Below are positions 25,081 to 33,672 of a stretch of DNA of 59,293 nucleotides, piece by piece (within the stretch, counting starts at the first letter, position 1; each line of letters starts with the position of its first letter). The stretch covers positions 1 to 59,293 of the forward strand of contig NZ_CAKVJA010000013.1 of the NCBI RefSeq assembly GCF_934754925.1, given 5' to 3'. A program made the position numbers and the translations under genes. The notes beneath the pieces were generated by a model. It searched no databases, was not told where the DNA came from, and saw nothing but the letters and a program-made list of their open reading frames with translations. Source of the DNA: an uncultured Clostridium sp. Lineage in GTDB: Bacteria > Bacillota > Clostridia > Clostridiales > Clostridiaceae.

Positions 25081-25638
25081 ATGATTAAAACTATAAATAC
25101 ACCTTTAACTGAATCTATTACAACTAAATTAAGAGCTGGAGATAGTATTCTATTAACTGGAACTATATATACAGCTAGAGATGCAGCTCATGGTAGATTA
25201 ATAAATCTATTAAATGAGGGAAAAGAGCTTCCTATAAATTTGAAAGATGAAATTATATATTATGTTGGACCTACTCCAGAAAAGCCAGGACAAGTTATAG
25301 GATCGGCAGGACCAACAACTAGCTATAGAATGGATAGTTATGCTCCTAGACTTTTAGACTTAGGATTAAAAGGAATGATAGGCAAAGGAGCTAGAAGTCA
25401 GGAAGTAATAGATGCGATTAAAAGAAATAAATCAGTTTATTTTGGTGCAATAGGAGGAGCTGGAGCATTAATTAGTAAATGTATAACTTCATGTGAAGTC
25501 ATTGCATATGATGATTTAGGGGCTGAAGCTATAAGGAAGTTAGAAGTAAAGGATATGCCTTTAGTTGTTATTATTGATACTGAAGGAAATAACTTATATG
25601 AAATAGGAAAGAATGAGTATTTGAATAGTAATAAATAA
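25081..25638 (+). CDS. Fumarate hydratase (class I) beta subunit
   Basis: Encodes 185 residues equivalent to the C-terminal part of FumA or to TtdB. It completes the active site with the alpha subunit. The TARDAAHGRL motif, the GPTPEKPGQVIGSAGPTTSYRMD segment split around the substrate loop, and GAIGGAGAL are diagnostic. Its start follows AAGGGGGAT and lies 12 bp after the alpha subunit stop. It ends at a bidirectional terminator. Confidence 0.88.
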   Translation: MIKTINTPLTESITTKLRAGDSILLTGTIYTARDAAHGRLINLLNEGKELPINLKDEIIYYVGPTPEKPGQVIGSAGPTTSYRMDSYAPRLLDLGLKGMIGKGARSQEVIDAIKRNKSVYFGAIGGAGALISKCITSCEVIAYDDLGAEAIRKLEVKDMPLVVIIDTEGNNLYEIGKNEYLNSNK

Positions 25639-25665
25639 AAAAAAGCGGTTTAATCCGCTTTTTTT
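25638..25665. terminator. Bidirectional terminator between fumarase and yitT
   Basis: AAAAAAAGCGG (25638-25648) pairs with CCGCTTTTTTT (25655-25665) around TTTAAT. It lies between convergent genes, so it can stop transcripts from both sides. Confidence 0.9.
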
Positions 25666-25702
25666 ATTATAAATTCTAATTGGAGAGAATTTATAAAATA
25701 AT

Positions 25703-26560
25703 TTAAATGCTTTGGAATCCCTTACCTTTTACCTCAGAAATATCAATAATGGTAATAAATGCTTTAGGATCAATTCTAAGAATTTTATTTTTTAAGCTTA
25801 TCATTTGAGATGTAGTTACAGCAACATATAAAAGCTTCTTTTGGTTATGAGTATATCCTCCCTCAGCCATAAGAGATGTAATACCACGATTCATATCTTT
25901 TATTACATAAGTTATTATATCTTCTTCTTTTTCGGTTAAAACAAGAAGAAGCTTTTTACTAGTGAATCCACTTAAAACCTTATCTAATATACTACTTGTA
26001 ATAAACATAGATATAAGAGTATATAGAGCTTTAGGTAAACCAAAAATAAATGCTGCTAAAGTTACTATAATTAAGTTAAAGCCAAATCCAACTTTACCTA
26101 TATCAAGATTGGAATATTTTTTTCTTACAACCATAGTTATTATATCAGTTCCTCCAATAGAACCATTTCTAAAGAATACTAAACCATAACCAATTCCACT
26201 TAAAACACCACCATATATACAATATAATAATGTATCATCAACTTTAACTAATGAAGATAATGGTTTAGTTATCATTAATGCTGTTGAAAAAGAAATCATT
26301 CCTATGGCAGTATAGATAGTAAATCTTTTACTAAGAAATTTATAACTTATAAAAAATAAGGGAATATTAAGTATAAATACAGTAATACCAGATGGGATAT
26401 TCCATAGATATTGAAGAATAAGTCCTATACCTGTTACACCACCACTTAATAATCCTGCATTAGATAAGAATAAATTTACTCCCAGAGAAGAAATAAAACA
26501 GCCTATTATAATTACTACAATATCAACATAAAAACTTTTATTTTTAAACAAATCTTTCAT
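25703..26560 (-). CDS. YitT family membrane protein
   Basis: Encodes 285 residues on the minus strand. Five to six hydrophobic segments occupy residues of about 1-200 (YitT_membrane/DUF161 repeats with FLSNAGLLSGGVTGIGLIL and FRNGSIGGTDIITMV). A soluble C-terminal DUF2179 domain follows (residues of about 215-285; MAEGGYTHNQKKLLYVAV). The family is common in Firmicutes and its function is unknown. A GAGGTATT SD precedes the ATG. It is a single gene, convergent with fumarase. Confidence 0.88.
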   Translation of the reverse strand: MKDLFKNKSFYVDIVVIIIGCFISSLGVNLFLSNAGLLSGGVTGIGLILQYLWNIPSGITVFILNIPLFFISYKFLSKRFTIYTAIGMISFSTALMITKPLSSLVKVDDTLLYCIYGGVLSGIGYGLVFFRNGSIGGTDIITMVVRKKYSNLDIGKVGFGFNLIIVTLAAFIFGLPKALYTLISMFITSSILDKVLSGFTSKKLLLVLTEKEEDIITYVIKDMNRGITSLMAEGGYTHNQKKLLYVAVTTSQMISLKNKILRIDPKAFITIIDISEVKGKGFQSI

Positions 26561-26787
26561 AATAATACCTCTGTATAGATATAGCTATAGTTAACATAAA
26601 AATTATATATTAAAAAGCGAAGTATGTTAAGTAGTTTATTGAAAAGTAACATAATGATATAAAAAATATTTTAAGGAATAATAAGGGAGAATAATTATTT
26701 ATAAATAGTTATTATAGATAAATAAAGAAAAAGATAGTATTTAAATGAAATAGTATTTTTTTTGGGATTTTTTGATTTCTACTTTAT
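26561..26787. other. Divergent intergenic region between yitT and nrdA, AT-rich part
   Basis: About 230 bp of AT-rich sequence without a reading frame. It should hold the minus-strand promoter of yitT; TATAATTTTT-like boxes near 26600 on the minus strand are candidates, but I cannot choose one. The nrdA promoter and operators follow at 26788-26863. Confidence 0.5.
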
Positions 26788-26816
26788 TTTACAAGAATAA
26801 ATAGCAATATTATAAT
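26788..26816 (+). promoter_or_regulatory. Promoter of nrdAB
   Basis: TTTACA (26788-26793) and a perfect TATAAT (26811-26816) are spaced 17 bp apart. The predicted start near 26823 falls inside the first NrdR-like box, which would let a bound repressor block initiation. Confidence 0.75.
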
Positions 26817-26863
26817 TAACAATATATTGTATGAGAGATATAAGTATGTACAACATATAGTGG
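26817..26863. promoter_or_regulatory. Tandem NrdR-type boxes upstream of nrdA
   Basis: The core CAATATATTG (26820-26829) fits the NrdR box core CwATATATwG at every position. A second core, CAACATATAG (26851-26860), differs at one position. Their starts are 31 bp apart, about three helical turns, which is the known geometry of paired NrdR boxes. NrdR is the ATP-cone repressor of ribonucleotide reductase genes when dATP is high. The second box touches the nrdA SD. The nrdR gene itself is not in the window. Confidence 0.8.
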
Positions 26864-26873
26864 AGGAATGAAA

Positions 26874-29105
26874 GTGATTAATTTAGATAATATATGCCAA
26901 AAAGCAATTGATGGGATAGATGATTTACAAGGAATATACATAAAAGAGAAACTTATTGAAAGCTGTAAAAATATAATTAGAGAATCTATGGATAGTGAAG
27001 GAATTAGGGATTCTGTAATTCAAGCGGCATTGGAACTAACTACAGAGCAAGAACCTAAATGGCAATATGTTGCATCTAAGTTATACGTATATAGGTTGTA
27101 TGATGAGGTTAGAAGAAATAGAAGAATAGATTTAGAAGAAAAGCCTTATAGTAAATTTTATGAATTTATTAAAGAAATGACAGATAAAAATTTATATGGA
27201 AAATATATCTTAGAAAATTATTCTAAAGCAGAAATTCAGGAGTTAGAAAAAGAAATAAAGCCTGAAAGAGATTTTATATTCACTTACAGTGGAATAGATT
27301 TATTAACAAAAAGATATTTAATTCAAGATTACAATAGAAAACCTCTTGAGCTTCCACAACAAATGTTTATGGGAATAGCAATGCATTTAGCAGTTCCAGA
27401 AAAGAAAGAAGATAGAGTTATGTGGGCAAAGAGGTTTTATGATGTTTTAAGTTCACTTAAAGCAACTATGGCTACACCTACAATGTCAAATGCAAGAAAG
27501 CCATTTTATCAATTAAGTTCATGTTTTATTGATACAGTAGAAGATAGCTTAAAGGGAATATATAAATCATTAGATAACTTTGCTGAAGTTTCAAAATTCG
27601 GTGGTGGAATGGGAATTTACATAGGAAAAATAAGAGCAATGGGTTCAGCAATAAGAGGATTTAAGGGTGCTTCAGGAGGAGTTATTCCTTGGATAAAGCT
27701 ATTTAATGATACAGCAGTGGCTGTTGACCAATTAGGTGTTAGAAATGGATCAGTTGCTATATGGTTAGATGCATGGCATAAAGAAGTCCCAGAATTTTTA
27801 CAATTAAGAACTAATAATGGTGATGACAGAAAGAAAGCTCATGATATATTCCCAGGTCTTTGTTATCCAAATTTATTCTGGAGATTAGCAGAAGAGGATA
27901 TAGATGCAAATTGGTATATGATGTGTCCTTATGAAATAAAGTCTATTAAGGGATATTCATTAGAAGATTTCTATGGAGAAGAATGGGAAAAAAGGTATTA
28001 TGACTGTGTTAATGACGAAAGAATAGATAAAAGAGTTATGTCTGTTAAGGATATAGTTAGATTAATAATAAAAAGTGCAGCTGAAACAGGCACTCCATTT
28101 GCTTTCTACAGAGATACAGTAAATAAAATGAATCCTAATAAACATAAGGGAATGATTTACTCATCAAATCTTTGTACTGAAATAATGCAAAATATGAGTC
28201 CAATGGATATTCAAGAAACAACTATGTATGATGAAAATGGAGACACTATTATCGTAGAAAAGATTAAAGCTGGAGATTTTGTAGTTTGTAATTTATCATC
28301 TGTTGTTTTAGGAAATATAGATGTAACCAATGATGAAGAAATAGAATATGTAGTCGAAACTCAAATAAGAGCTATGGATAATGTTATAGATTTAAACTAT
28401 TATTCAGTACCTTTTGCTGAAGTTACTAATAAAAAATATAGAGCAATTGGATTAGGAACTAGTGGATATCATCATATGCTTGCCAATAATAAAATCCATT
28501 GGAATGATGAAAAACACTTAGGATTTACCGATAAGGTTTATGAAAAGATTAATTATTATGCAATTAAAGCAAGTATGAATATTGCAAAAACTAAAGGTGA
28601 ATATTCATGTTTCAAGGGTTCAGATTGGGATAATGGTGATTACTTTAAGTTAAGAGATTATAATTCGGAAGAATGGATTAAGTTACAAAAGGATATTAAA
28701 GAATATGGGTTAAGAAATGGATATCTTTTTGCAGTTGCTCCTAATGGTTCTACTGCAACAATAGCAGGAACTTCAGAAGGTGTAGATCCAGTTATAGCAA
28801 GATTCTGGCTAGAAGAAAAGAAAGGAAGCATAGTACCAAAAACAGCTCCTAATTTAGGTTGGGAAAATTTCTGGTTCTATAATTCTGCATATAATACAGA
28901 TCAAATTCTTTCTTTAAAGATAAATGGAATAAGACAAAGACATATAGATCAAGGACAATCATTTAATCTATATATAACAACAGATTTTACTATGAGACAG
29001 ATAATGAATTTATATATAACAGCTTGTAAATGTGGTGTTAAATCTATTTATTATGTCAGATCAAAATCATTAGAGATAGAAGAATGTGAAAGCTGTTCAG
29101 CATAA
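26874..29105 (+). CDS. nrdA: Ribonucleoside-diphosphate reductase, large (alpha) subunit
   Basis: Encodes 743 residues; reduces ribonucleoside diphosphates with the NrdB radical. I start at GTG 26874, 7 nt after TGGAGG (26861-26866); the in-frame ATG at 26868 is only 1 nt from that SD. Active-site residues are present: C217 (SSCF), C434 with N and E in SNLCTEI, C472 (CNLSS), Y726-Y727, and the C-terminal redox pair C738/C741 (CESC). The N terminus aligns with E. coli NrdA only from its RINLDK segment, so the first beta-hairpin of the ATP cone is missing. Confidence 0.94.
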   Translation: MINLDNICQKAIDGIDDLQGIYIKEKLIESCKNIIRESMDSEGIRDSVIQAALELTTEQEPKWQYVASKLYVYRLYDEVRRNRRIDLEEKPYSKFYEFIKEMTDKNLYGKYILENYSKAEIQELEKEIKPERDFIFTYSGIDLLTKRYLIQDYNRKPLELPQQMFMGIAMHLAVPEKKEDRVMWAKRFYDVLSSLKATMATPTMSNARKPFYQLSSCFIDTVEDSLKGIYKSLDNFAEVSKFGGGMGIYIGKIRAMGSAIRGFKGASGGVIPWIKLFNDTAVAVDQLGVRNGSVAIWLDAWHKEVPEFLQLRTNNGDDRKKAHDIFPGLCYPNLFWRLAEEDIDANWYMMCPYEIKSIKGYSLEDFYGEEWEKRYYDCVNDERIDKRVMSVKDIVRLIIKSAAETGTPFAFYRDTVNKMNPNKHKGMIYSSNLCTEIMQNMSPMDIQETTMYDENGDTIIVEKIKAGDFVVCNLSSVVLGNIDVTNDEEIEYVVETQIRAMDNVIDLNYYSVPFAEVTNKKYRAIGLGTSGYHHMLANNKIHWNDEKHLGFTDKVYEKINYYAIKASMNIAKTKGEYSCFKGSDWDNGDYFKLRDYNSEEWIKLQKDIKEYGLRNGYLFAVAPNGSTATIAGTSEGVDPVIARFWLEEKKGSIVPKTAPNLGWENFWFYNSAYNTDQILSLKINGIRQRHIDQGQSFNLYITTDFTMRQIMNLYITACKCGVKSIYYVRSKSLEIEECESCSA

Positions 29106-29179
29106 AATATAGAAATTAGATTAAACATTTCACTATATCCTAAGAGGTATAGTCAAATTTGAATAGTGGGAGAATAATA

Positions 29180-30214
29180 ATGAACATAAATAAAAAGCCT
29201 TTGTTTAATGAAAATGGTGATATAGAAGTTAGTAAAAAGAGAATGATAAATGGTAATACTACTAACTTAAATGATTTTAACAATATGAAATATAGCTGGG
29301 TTGCTGATTGGTACAGACAGGCAATGAATAATTTTTGGATTCCAGAAGAGGTAAATTTATCACAGGATTTAAAGGATTATAATAAGCTTAATGAGTATGA
29401 AAGAGCAGCGTACGATAAGATTTTATCTTTTTTAATATTTTTAGACTCAATACAAACAGCTAATTTAAGCAATATAAATAATTATATAACTGCAAGTGAA
29501 GTTAATTTATGTTTAACTATTCAAGCTTTCCAAGAAGCTGTGCATTCACAAAGTTATAGTTATATGCTTGATACTATATGTTCACCAGAAAAAAGGAATG
29601 AAATTTTATATCAATGGAAAGATGATAAAATTCTTTTAGAAAGAAATAAGTTTATTGGTGAACAATACAATAAGTTTTTGGAAAATCCAAGCAAAGAGAA
29701 TCTTATAAAGACAATTATGGCAAACTTTATATTAGAGGGAATTTATTTTTACTCAGGTTTTATGTTCTTTTACAATCTTGAGAGAAATGGGAAAATGCCA
29801 GGATCATCCCAGGAAATACGTTATATAAATAGAGATGAAAATACACATCTGTGGTTATTTAGAAACTTAATTAGAGAACTTCAAATTGAAGAGGCAGATG
29901 TGTTTACAGATGAATTAGTTAATGAATTAAGACTTATGATGAAGAATGGAGTTGAGCATGAAATTAATTGGGGAAATTATGTTATAGGAGAAAATATCCA
30001 AGGAATTAATAAGAATTTAATTGAATCATATATTAAGTTCTTAGGAAATAAGAGGTTGAAAGAAATTGGATTAGAGCCATTGTTTGAAGGATATGATAAA
30101 AATCCAGCAGCATGGGTTGATTCATTAGCTAACGCTAATTCTGTTAAAACAGATTTCTTTGAAGCTAAATCAACGGCCTATGCGAAAGCTAGTATTTTAG
30201 TTGATGACTTGTAA
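29180..30214 (+). CDS. nrdB: Ribonucleoside-diphosphate reductase, small (beta) subunit
   Basis: Encodes 344 residues and houses the di-iron/tyrosyl radical cofactor. Ligands D89 (FLDSIQ), E119 and H122 (QEAVHSQSY), the LEGIYFYSGF Glu and the RDENTHL Glu/His are present. Tyr126 occupies the radical position (Y122 in E. coli), so this is a radical-bearing class I enzyme. The ATG at 29180 has GGGAG 8 nt upstream; the TTG at 29159 has no SD. It is cotranscribed with nrdA. Confidence 0.94.
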   Translation: MNINKKPLFNENGDIEVSKKRMINGNTTNLNDFNNMKYSWVADWYRQAMNNFWIPEEVNLSQDLKDYNKLNEYERAAYDKILSFLIFLDSIQTANLSNINNYITASEVNLCLTIQAFQEAVHSQSYSYMLDTICSPEKRNEILYQWKDDKILLERNKFIGEQYNKFLENPSKENLIKTIMANFILEGIYFYSGFMFFYNLERNGKMPGSSQEIRYINRDENTHLWLFRNLIRELQIEEADVFTDELVNELRLMMKNGVEHEINWGNYVIGENIQGINKNLIESYIKFLGNKRLKEIGLEPLFEGYDKNPAAWVDSLANANSVKTDFFEAKSTAYAKASILVDDL

Positions 30215-30239
30215 GTAAAAGGAATAAGGTTTCCATTAA

Positions 30240-30272
30240 AAGCCCAAGTTTAATATTTGGGTGCTTACTTTT
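30240..30272 (+). terminator. Weak terminator after nrdB
   Basis: AAGCCC (30239-30244) pairs imperfectly with GGGTGC and TT (30259-30266), with a bulge, and is followed by ACTTTTATT. It is the only stem-loop near the nrdB stop. Confidence 0.5.
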
Positions 30273-30535
30273 ATTATTTAAAATTAAGTTTTAGCATCAA
30301 AGTTTCCACAAAAATATAAATTTTAAAAAAATTTAATGATAACGTTCTTAAAAATATGTTATAATAATTTTTGTTCGTATAAAATTTCTATAATAATAGA
30401 TTAAAACTGAAAAAAATCTATTTATAAATACTAATTAAATGTTTATATTTTTATCACGAAATTTACATAATATTGTATTAGAGTGATGTAAGGTATAAAA
30501 AGATTAATAACAGTACTAAATTTATGCTTAAGTGT
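30273..30535. other. Intergenic region upstream of ptsI
   Basis: About 260 bp of AT-rich DNA with no reading frame. A -10-like TATAAT (30360-30365) is present, with no good -35 at 17 bp. A partial CcpA-like sequence lies just upstream (about 30336-30350) but has two mismatches in conserved positions. The ptsI promoter must lie here; I cannot define it firmly. Confidence 0.45.
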
Positions 30536-30550
30536 AGGAGGAAAATTGAA

Positions 30551-32170
30551 ATGAAAAAAGGTATCGCTGCATCAAAAGGTTATGCAATAGGTAAAGTATT
30601 CATTCAAGAACATGAAGAAATAGTTATAACTGACGCAAAGGTTAGTGACGTAGCTGCAGAAAAGGAAAAATTAACACTTGCTTTACAAGCATCAAAAGAA
30701 CAATTAACAGCAATTAAAGAAAAAACACTTGCTGAAATAGGTGAACATGAAGCTGCTGTTTTCGAAGCTCATTTAACATTATTAGATGACCCAGAATTTA
30801 CTGGAACAATGGAAGCTACAGTTGAAGGTGAAAGCTTAAATGCTATGAAAGCTGTTCAAAATGTAACAGATACATTCGTTATGATTTTTGAATCAATGGA
30901 CGATGCTTACATGAGAGAAAGAGCTGCTGATATTAAAGACGTTTCTAAGAGAATCATCTCTAACTTAGCAGGAAAAGGTGGAAGTGGATTTGCTATAACT
31001 GAAGCAAATACAGTTGTTGTTGCTTACGACTTAACTCCATCAGATACAGCTCAATTAGATAGAACTAAAGTTGTTGGTTTCTTAACTGATATCGGAGGAA
31101 GAACTTCACACTCAGCTATTATGGCTAGAACATTAGAAATCCCAGCTGTTGTTGGTTTAGGAGATATAACTAAAACAGTTAAAAATGGTGATTCAATAAT
31201 TGTTGATGGTATTGAAGGATTTGCAATAATTAATCCATCAGAAGAAGTTATTGCTGAATATCAAGCTAAAAAAGAAAAATTTGCAGCAGAACAAGAAGAA
31301 TTAAAGAAACTTATCGAAGTTAAAACTGTAACTAAATCAGGTAAGAGAGTTGAAGTTTGCGGTAACATCGGTAAGCCAGAAGATATAGATCAAGTTTTAG
31401 CTAATGGTGGAGATGGTGTAGGTTTATTCAGAACTGAATTCTTATACATGGACAGAGATCAAGCTCCAACTGAAGAAGAACAATTTACAGCTTACAAAAC
31501 TGTTTTAGAAAAAGCTAATGGTAAGCAAGTTGTTATCAGAACATTAGATATCGGTGGAGATAAGGTATTACCTTACTTACCATTACCAGAGGAAATGAAC
31601 CCATTCTTAGGCTACAGAGCTATAAGATTATGTTTAGATAGAAAAGATATATTCAAAGTTCAAATCAGAGCTTTACTAAGAGCTTCTGTATATGGAAATC
31701 TATGCGTTATGTTCCCAATGATTTCAGGCTTAGAAGAATTCCAAGCTGCTAAAGAATTCGTTGAAGAATGTAGAGCAGAATTACATGCTGAAGGAGTTAA
31801 AACTTCTGAAACTACTCAATGGGGTATCATGGTTGAAATTCCAGCTGCAGCAGTTATGGCTGATGAATTAGCTAAGTATGTTGACTTCTTCTCAATCGGA
31901 ACTAACGACTTAATCCAATACACATTAGCTGCTGATAGAATGAGCGAAAAGGTATCATACCTTTACAACCCAATGCACCCAGCTGTATTAAGATTAATAA
32001 AGATGACTATAGATGGTGCTCACAAACACGGTAAGTGGGTTGGAATGTGTGGAGAAATGGCAGGAGATGAAGCTGCTATCCCTACATTAGTTGAATACGG
32101 ATTAGATGAGTTCTCAATGAGTGCTACATCAATCTTATCTGCTAAGAAGATAATATTAGAACAAGAATAA
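30551..32170 (+). CDS. ptsI: Phosphoenolpyruvate-protein phosphotransferase (enzyme I of the PTS)
   Basis: Encodes 539 residues. Enzyme I takes phosphate from PEP and passes it to HPr for sugar uptake. His187, in GGRTSHSAIMAR, is the phosphorylated residue. The PEP-binding barrel carries GVGLFRTEFLYMDR, FPMIS and the active-site cysteine in GMCGEMAGD. The ATG at 30551 lies 9 nt after AGGAGG; the longer in-frame opening at 30524 is upstream of that SD. No ptsH lies beside it, unlike the Bacillus ptsHI operon. Confidence 0.96.
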   Translation: MKKGIAASKGYAIGKVFIQEHEEIVITDAKVSDVAAEKEKLTLALQASKEQLTAIKEKTLAEIGEHEAAVFEAHLTLLDDPEFTGTMEATVEGESLNAMKAVQNVTDTFVMIFESMDDAYMRERAADIKDVSKRIISNLAGKGGSGFAITEANTVVVAYDLTPSDTAQLDRTKVVGFLTDIGGRTSHSAIMARTLEIPAVVGLGDITKTVKNGDSIIVDGIEGFAIINPSEEVIAEYQAKKEKFAAEQEELKKLIEVKTVTKSGKRVEVCGNIGKPEDIDQVLANGGDGVGLFRTEFLYMDRDQAPTEEEQFTAYKTVLEKANGKQVVIRTLDIGGDKVLPYLPLPEEMNPFLGYRAIRLCLDRKDIFKVQIRALLRASVYGNLCVMFPMISGLEEFQAAKEFVEECRAELHAEGVKTSETTQWGIMVEIPAAAVMADELAKYVDFFSIGTNDLIQYTLAADRMSEKVSYLYNPMHPAVLRLIKMTIDGAHKHGKWVGMCGEMAGDEAAIPTLVEYGLDEFSMSATSILSAKKIILEQE

Positions 32171-32175
32171 TATAT

Positions 32176-32207
32176 AAAGAGAGAACCGCAAATGCGATTC
32201 TCTCTTT
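32176..32207. terminator. Terminator after ptsI
   Basis: AAAGAGAGAA (32176-32185) pairs with TTCTCTCTTT (32198-32207), with an inner CGC/GCG helix. A T-rich stretch follows. Its 3' edge reaches the stop codon of the convergent minus-strand gene. Confidence 0.88.
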
Positions 32208-32434
32208 TATTCATATTGGCCATAAATTTTTTCATATAACTCATATAATTTATTAACCATTAAAGTAATTTTATCTTTTAATTCCTCATAAGTAACCTTA
32301 TCCCTTTTTAATAAATTCCCTCTAACTATATTTCCTTCTGAATCAACACCATAACTATTCGATAAGTATAAATCAACATCATGTTCAGGACTAATTACCC
32401 TCATATTACCAATTAGATATTGTTTGTATTGCAA
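32207..32434 (-). CDS. Small hypothetical protein
   Basis: A 75-residue minus-strand reading frame with an initiator-type TTG preceded by AAGG; an internal ATG (MRVISPEHDV) is an alternative start. I do not recognise a family. The composition is protein-like and charged, with a GVDSEGNIVRG turn and a C-terminal helix rich in Tyr, Glu and Lys (VTYEELKDKI onward). No signal peptide or membrane segment is seen. It does not overlap another gene and ends at a shared terminator, both of which support it. It could be a remnant of a longer gene. Confidence 0.5.
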   Translation of the reverse strand: MQYKQYLIGNMRVISPEHDVDLYLSNSYGVDSEGNIVRGNLLKRDKVTYEELKDKITLMVNKLYELYEKIYGQYE

Positions 32435-32567
32435 CCTTAATAAGAAAAGTTCCCAATAATTATATAATTTGTTATATTAATAGTAATAGCTTAAAGTCTT
32501 ATCTACAAAATATAAAGTTTTAAAAAGCGATACATTTTAATGGAAATGAAAGAGAAGAGGGGAGTAT

Positions 32568-33104
32568 ATGAAAAAGTTAATAGAATTATTTATATCTATA
32601 TTTAAGATTGGAGCTTTCACTTTTGGTGGTGGATATGCAATGATTCCATTAATTGAAGAAGAGGTAGTTAATAATAAAGGTTGGTTAAGTAAAGAAGAAT
32701 TTGTTGATATTTTAATAGTTGCACAAAGTTTACCGGGAGCCTTAGCAGTAAATACATCTATATTTTTAGGTTATAAAATAAGTGGAATACTTGGAGCAAT
32801 AACTACATTAATTGCAGTTATACTACCATCATTTTTCATAATATTAATAATAGCTATATTTTTTATGCAGTTTAGAGATAATTATTATATTAATGCAGCA
32901 TTTCAGGGAATAACAGCAGCAGTTCCAATTCTTGTATTAGTAGGTGCAATTAGCTTATCAAGGGGCTTATCAAAGAATCTTAGAACAATATTAACAATAA
33001 TTATAGCACTAATAGCGTTAATGTTTTTTAATATTCATCCGGTATTAGTAGTAGTAATATCAGGTGTATATGGAGCTATATTCTTAAGGGAAAAGGTGAG
33101 TTAA
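32568..33104 (+). CDS. Chromate transporter family protein, first half-size subunit
   Basis: Encodes 178 residues with five to six membrane segments. The FGGGYAMIPLIEEEVV motif and the AQSLPGALAVNTSIFLGYK segment define the CHR family. Half-size members are encoded as adjacent pairs thought to form antiparallel heterodimers. The true anion may be chromate, sulfate-like or unknown. The stop overlaps the next start by one base. Confidence 0.88.
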   Translation: MKKLIELFISIFKIGAFTFGGGYAMIPLIEEEVVNNKGWLSKEEFVDILIVAQSLPGALAVNTSIFLGYKISGILGAITTLIAVILPSFFIILIIAIFFMQFRDNYYINAAFQGITAAVPILVLVGAISLSRGLSKNLRTILTIIIALIALMFFNIHPVLVVVISGVYGAIFLREKVS

Positions 33105-33628
33105 TGGAACTATTAGTTAGATTATTTATAGCATTTTTAAAAATTGGAACTTTTAGTTTTGGTGGTGGATATGCAATGCTACCATTAATACAAAAAGAAA
33201 TAGTAGAAAGTAATACTTGGATATCAATGTCTGAGTTTACAGATATAATAGGTATATCACAGATGACACCAGGTCCGGTAGCTATAAATTCAGCAACATT
33301 TGTTGGATATAAAGTAGGTGGAATAATAGGAAGTATAATAGCTACTTTAGGGGTAATTACAACATCTTTTATATTAATAACAATAATAAATAAGTTATTA
33401 AGTAAGTTTAAAGAGTCAAAAGTTGTTAAAGCAGCCTTATTAGGAATGAGACCTGTTCTTATTGCACTTATAATATATGCATTTATAGATTTAGCAAAAG
33501 AAGCATATGTAGATTTAAAAAGCATAATAATAACTTTGATAATTGGAGTTATATTATTGTCAAAAAAGGTCCACCCTATATTAGTAATAGTTATGGCAGC
33601 TATATTGGGAGTATTTTTTTATACGTAG
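33104..33628 (+). CDS. Chromate transporter family protein, second half-size subunit
   Basis: Encodes 174 residues and is homologous to its neighbour. FSFGGGYAMLPLIQKEIV and SQMTPGPVAINSATFVGYKVGG correspond to the same motifs. It shares one base with the stop of the first subunit, so the two are coupled. It has five to six hydrophobic segments. No terminator separates it from iadA 44 bp downstream, so the three genes may share a transcript. Confidence 0.88.
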   Translation: MELLVRLFIAFLKIGTFSFGGGYAMLPLIQKEIVESNTWISMSEFTDIIGISQMTPGPVAINSATFVGYKVGGIIGSIIATLGVITTSFILITIINKLLSKFKESKVVKAALLGMRPVLIALIIYAFIDLAKEAYVDLKSIIITLIIGVILLSKKVHPILVIVMAAILGVFFYT

Positions 33629-33672
33629 ACCTTAAAAACTAATATAATTAAGCTATTTAAAGGAGGCTAAAA

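Noticed and set aside
30336..30350. CcpA (cre) site upstream of ptsI
   Set aside because: Two conserved positions mismatch and no strong promoter can be placed relative to it.
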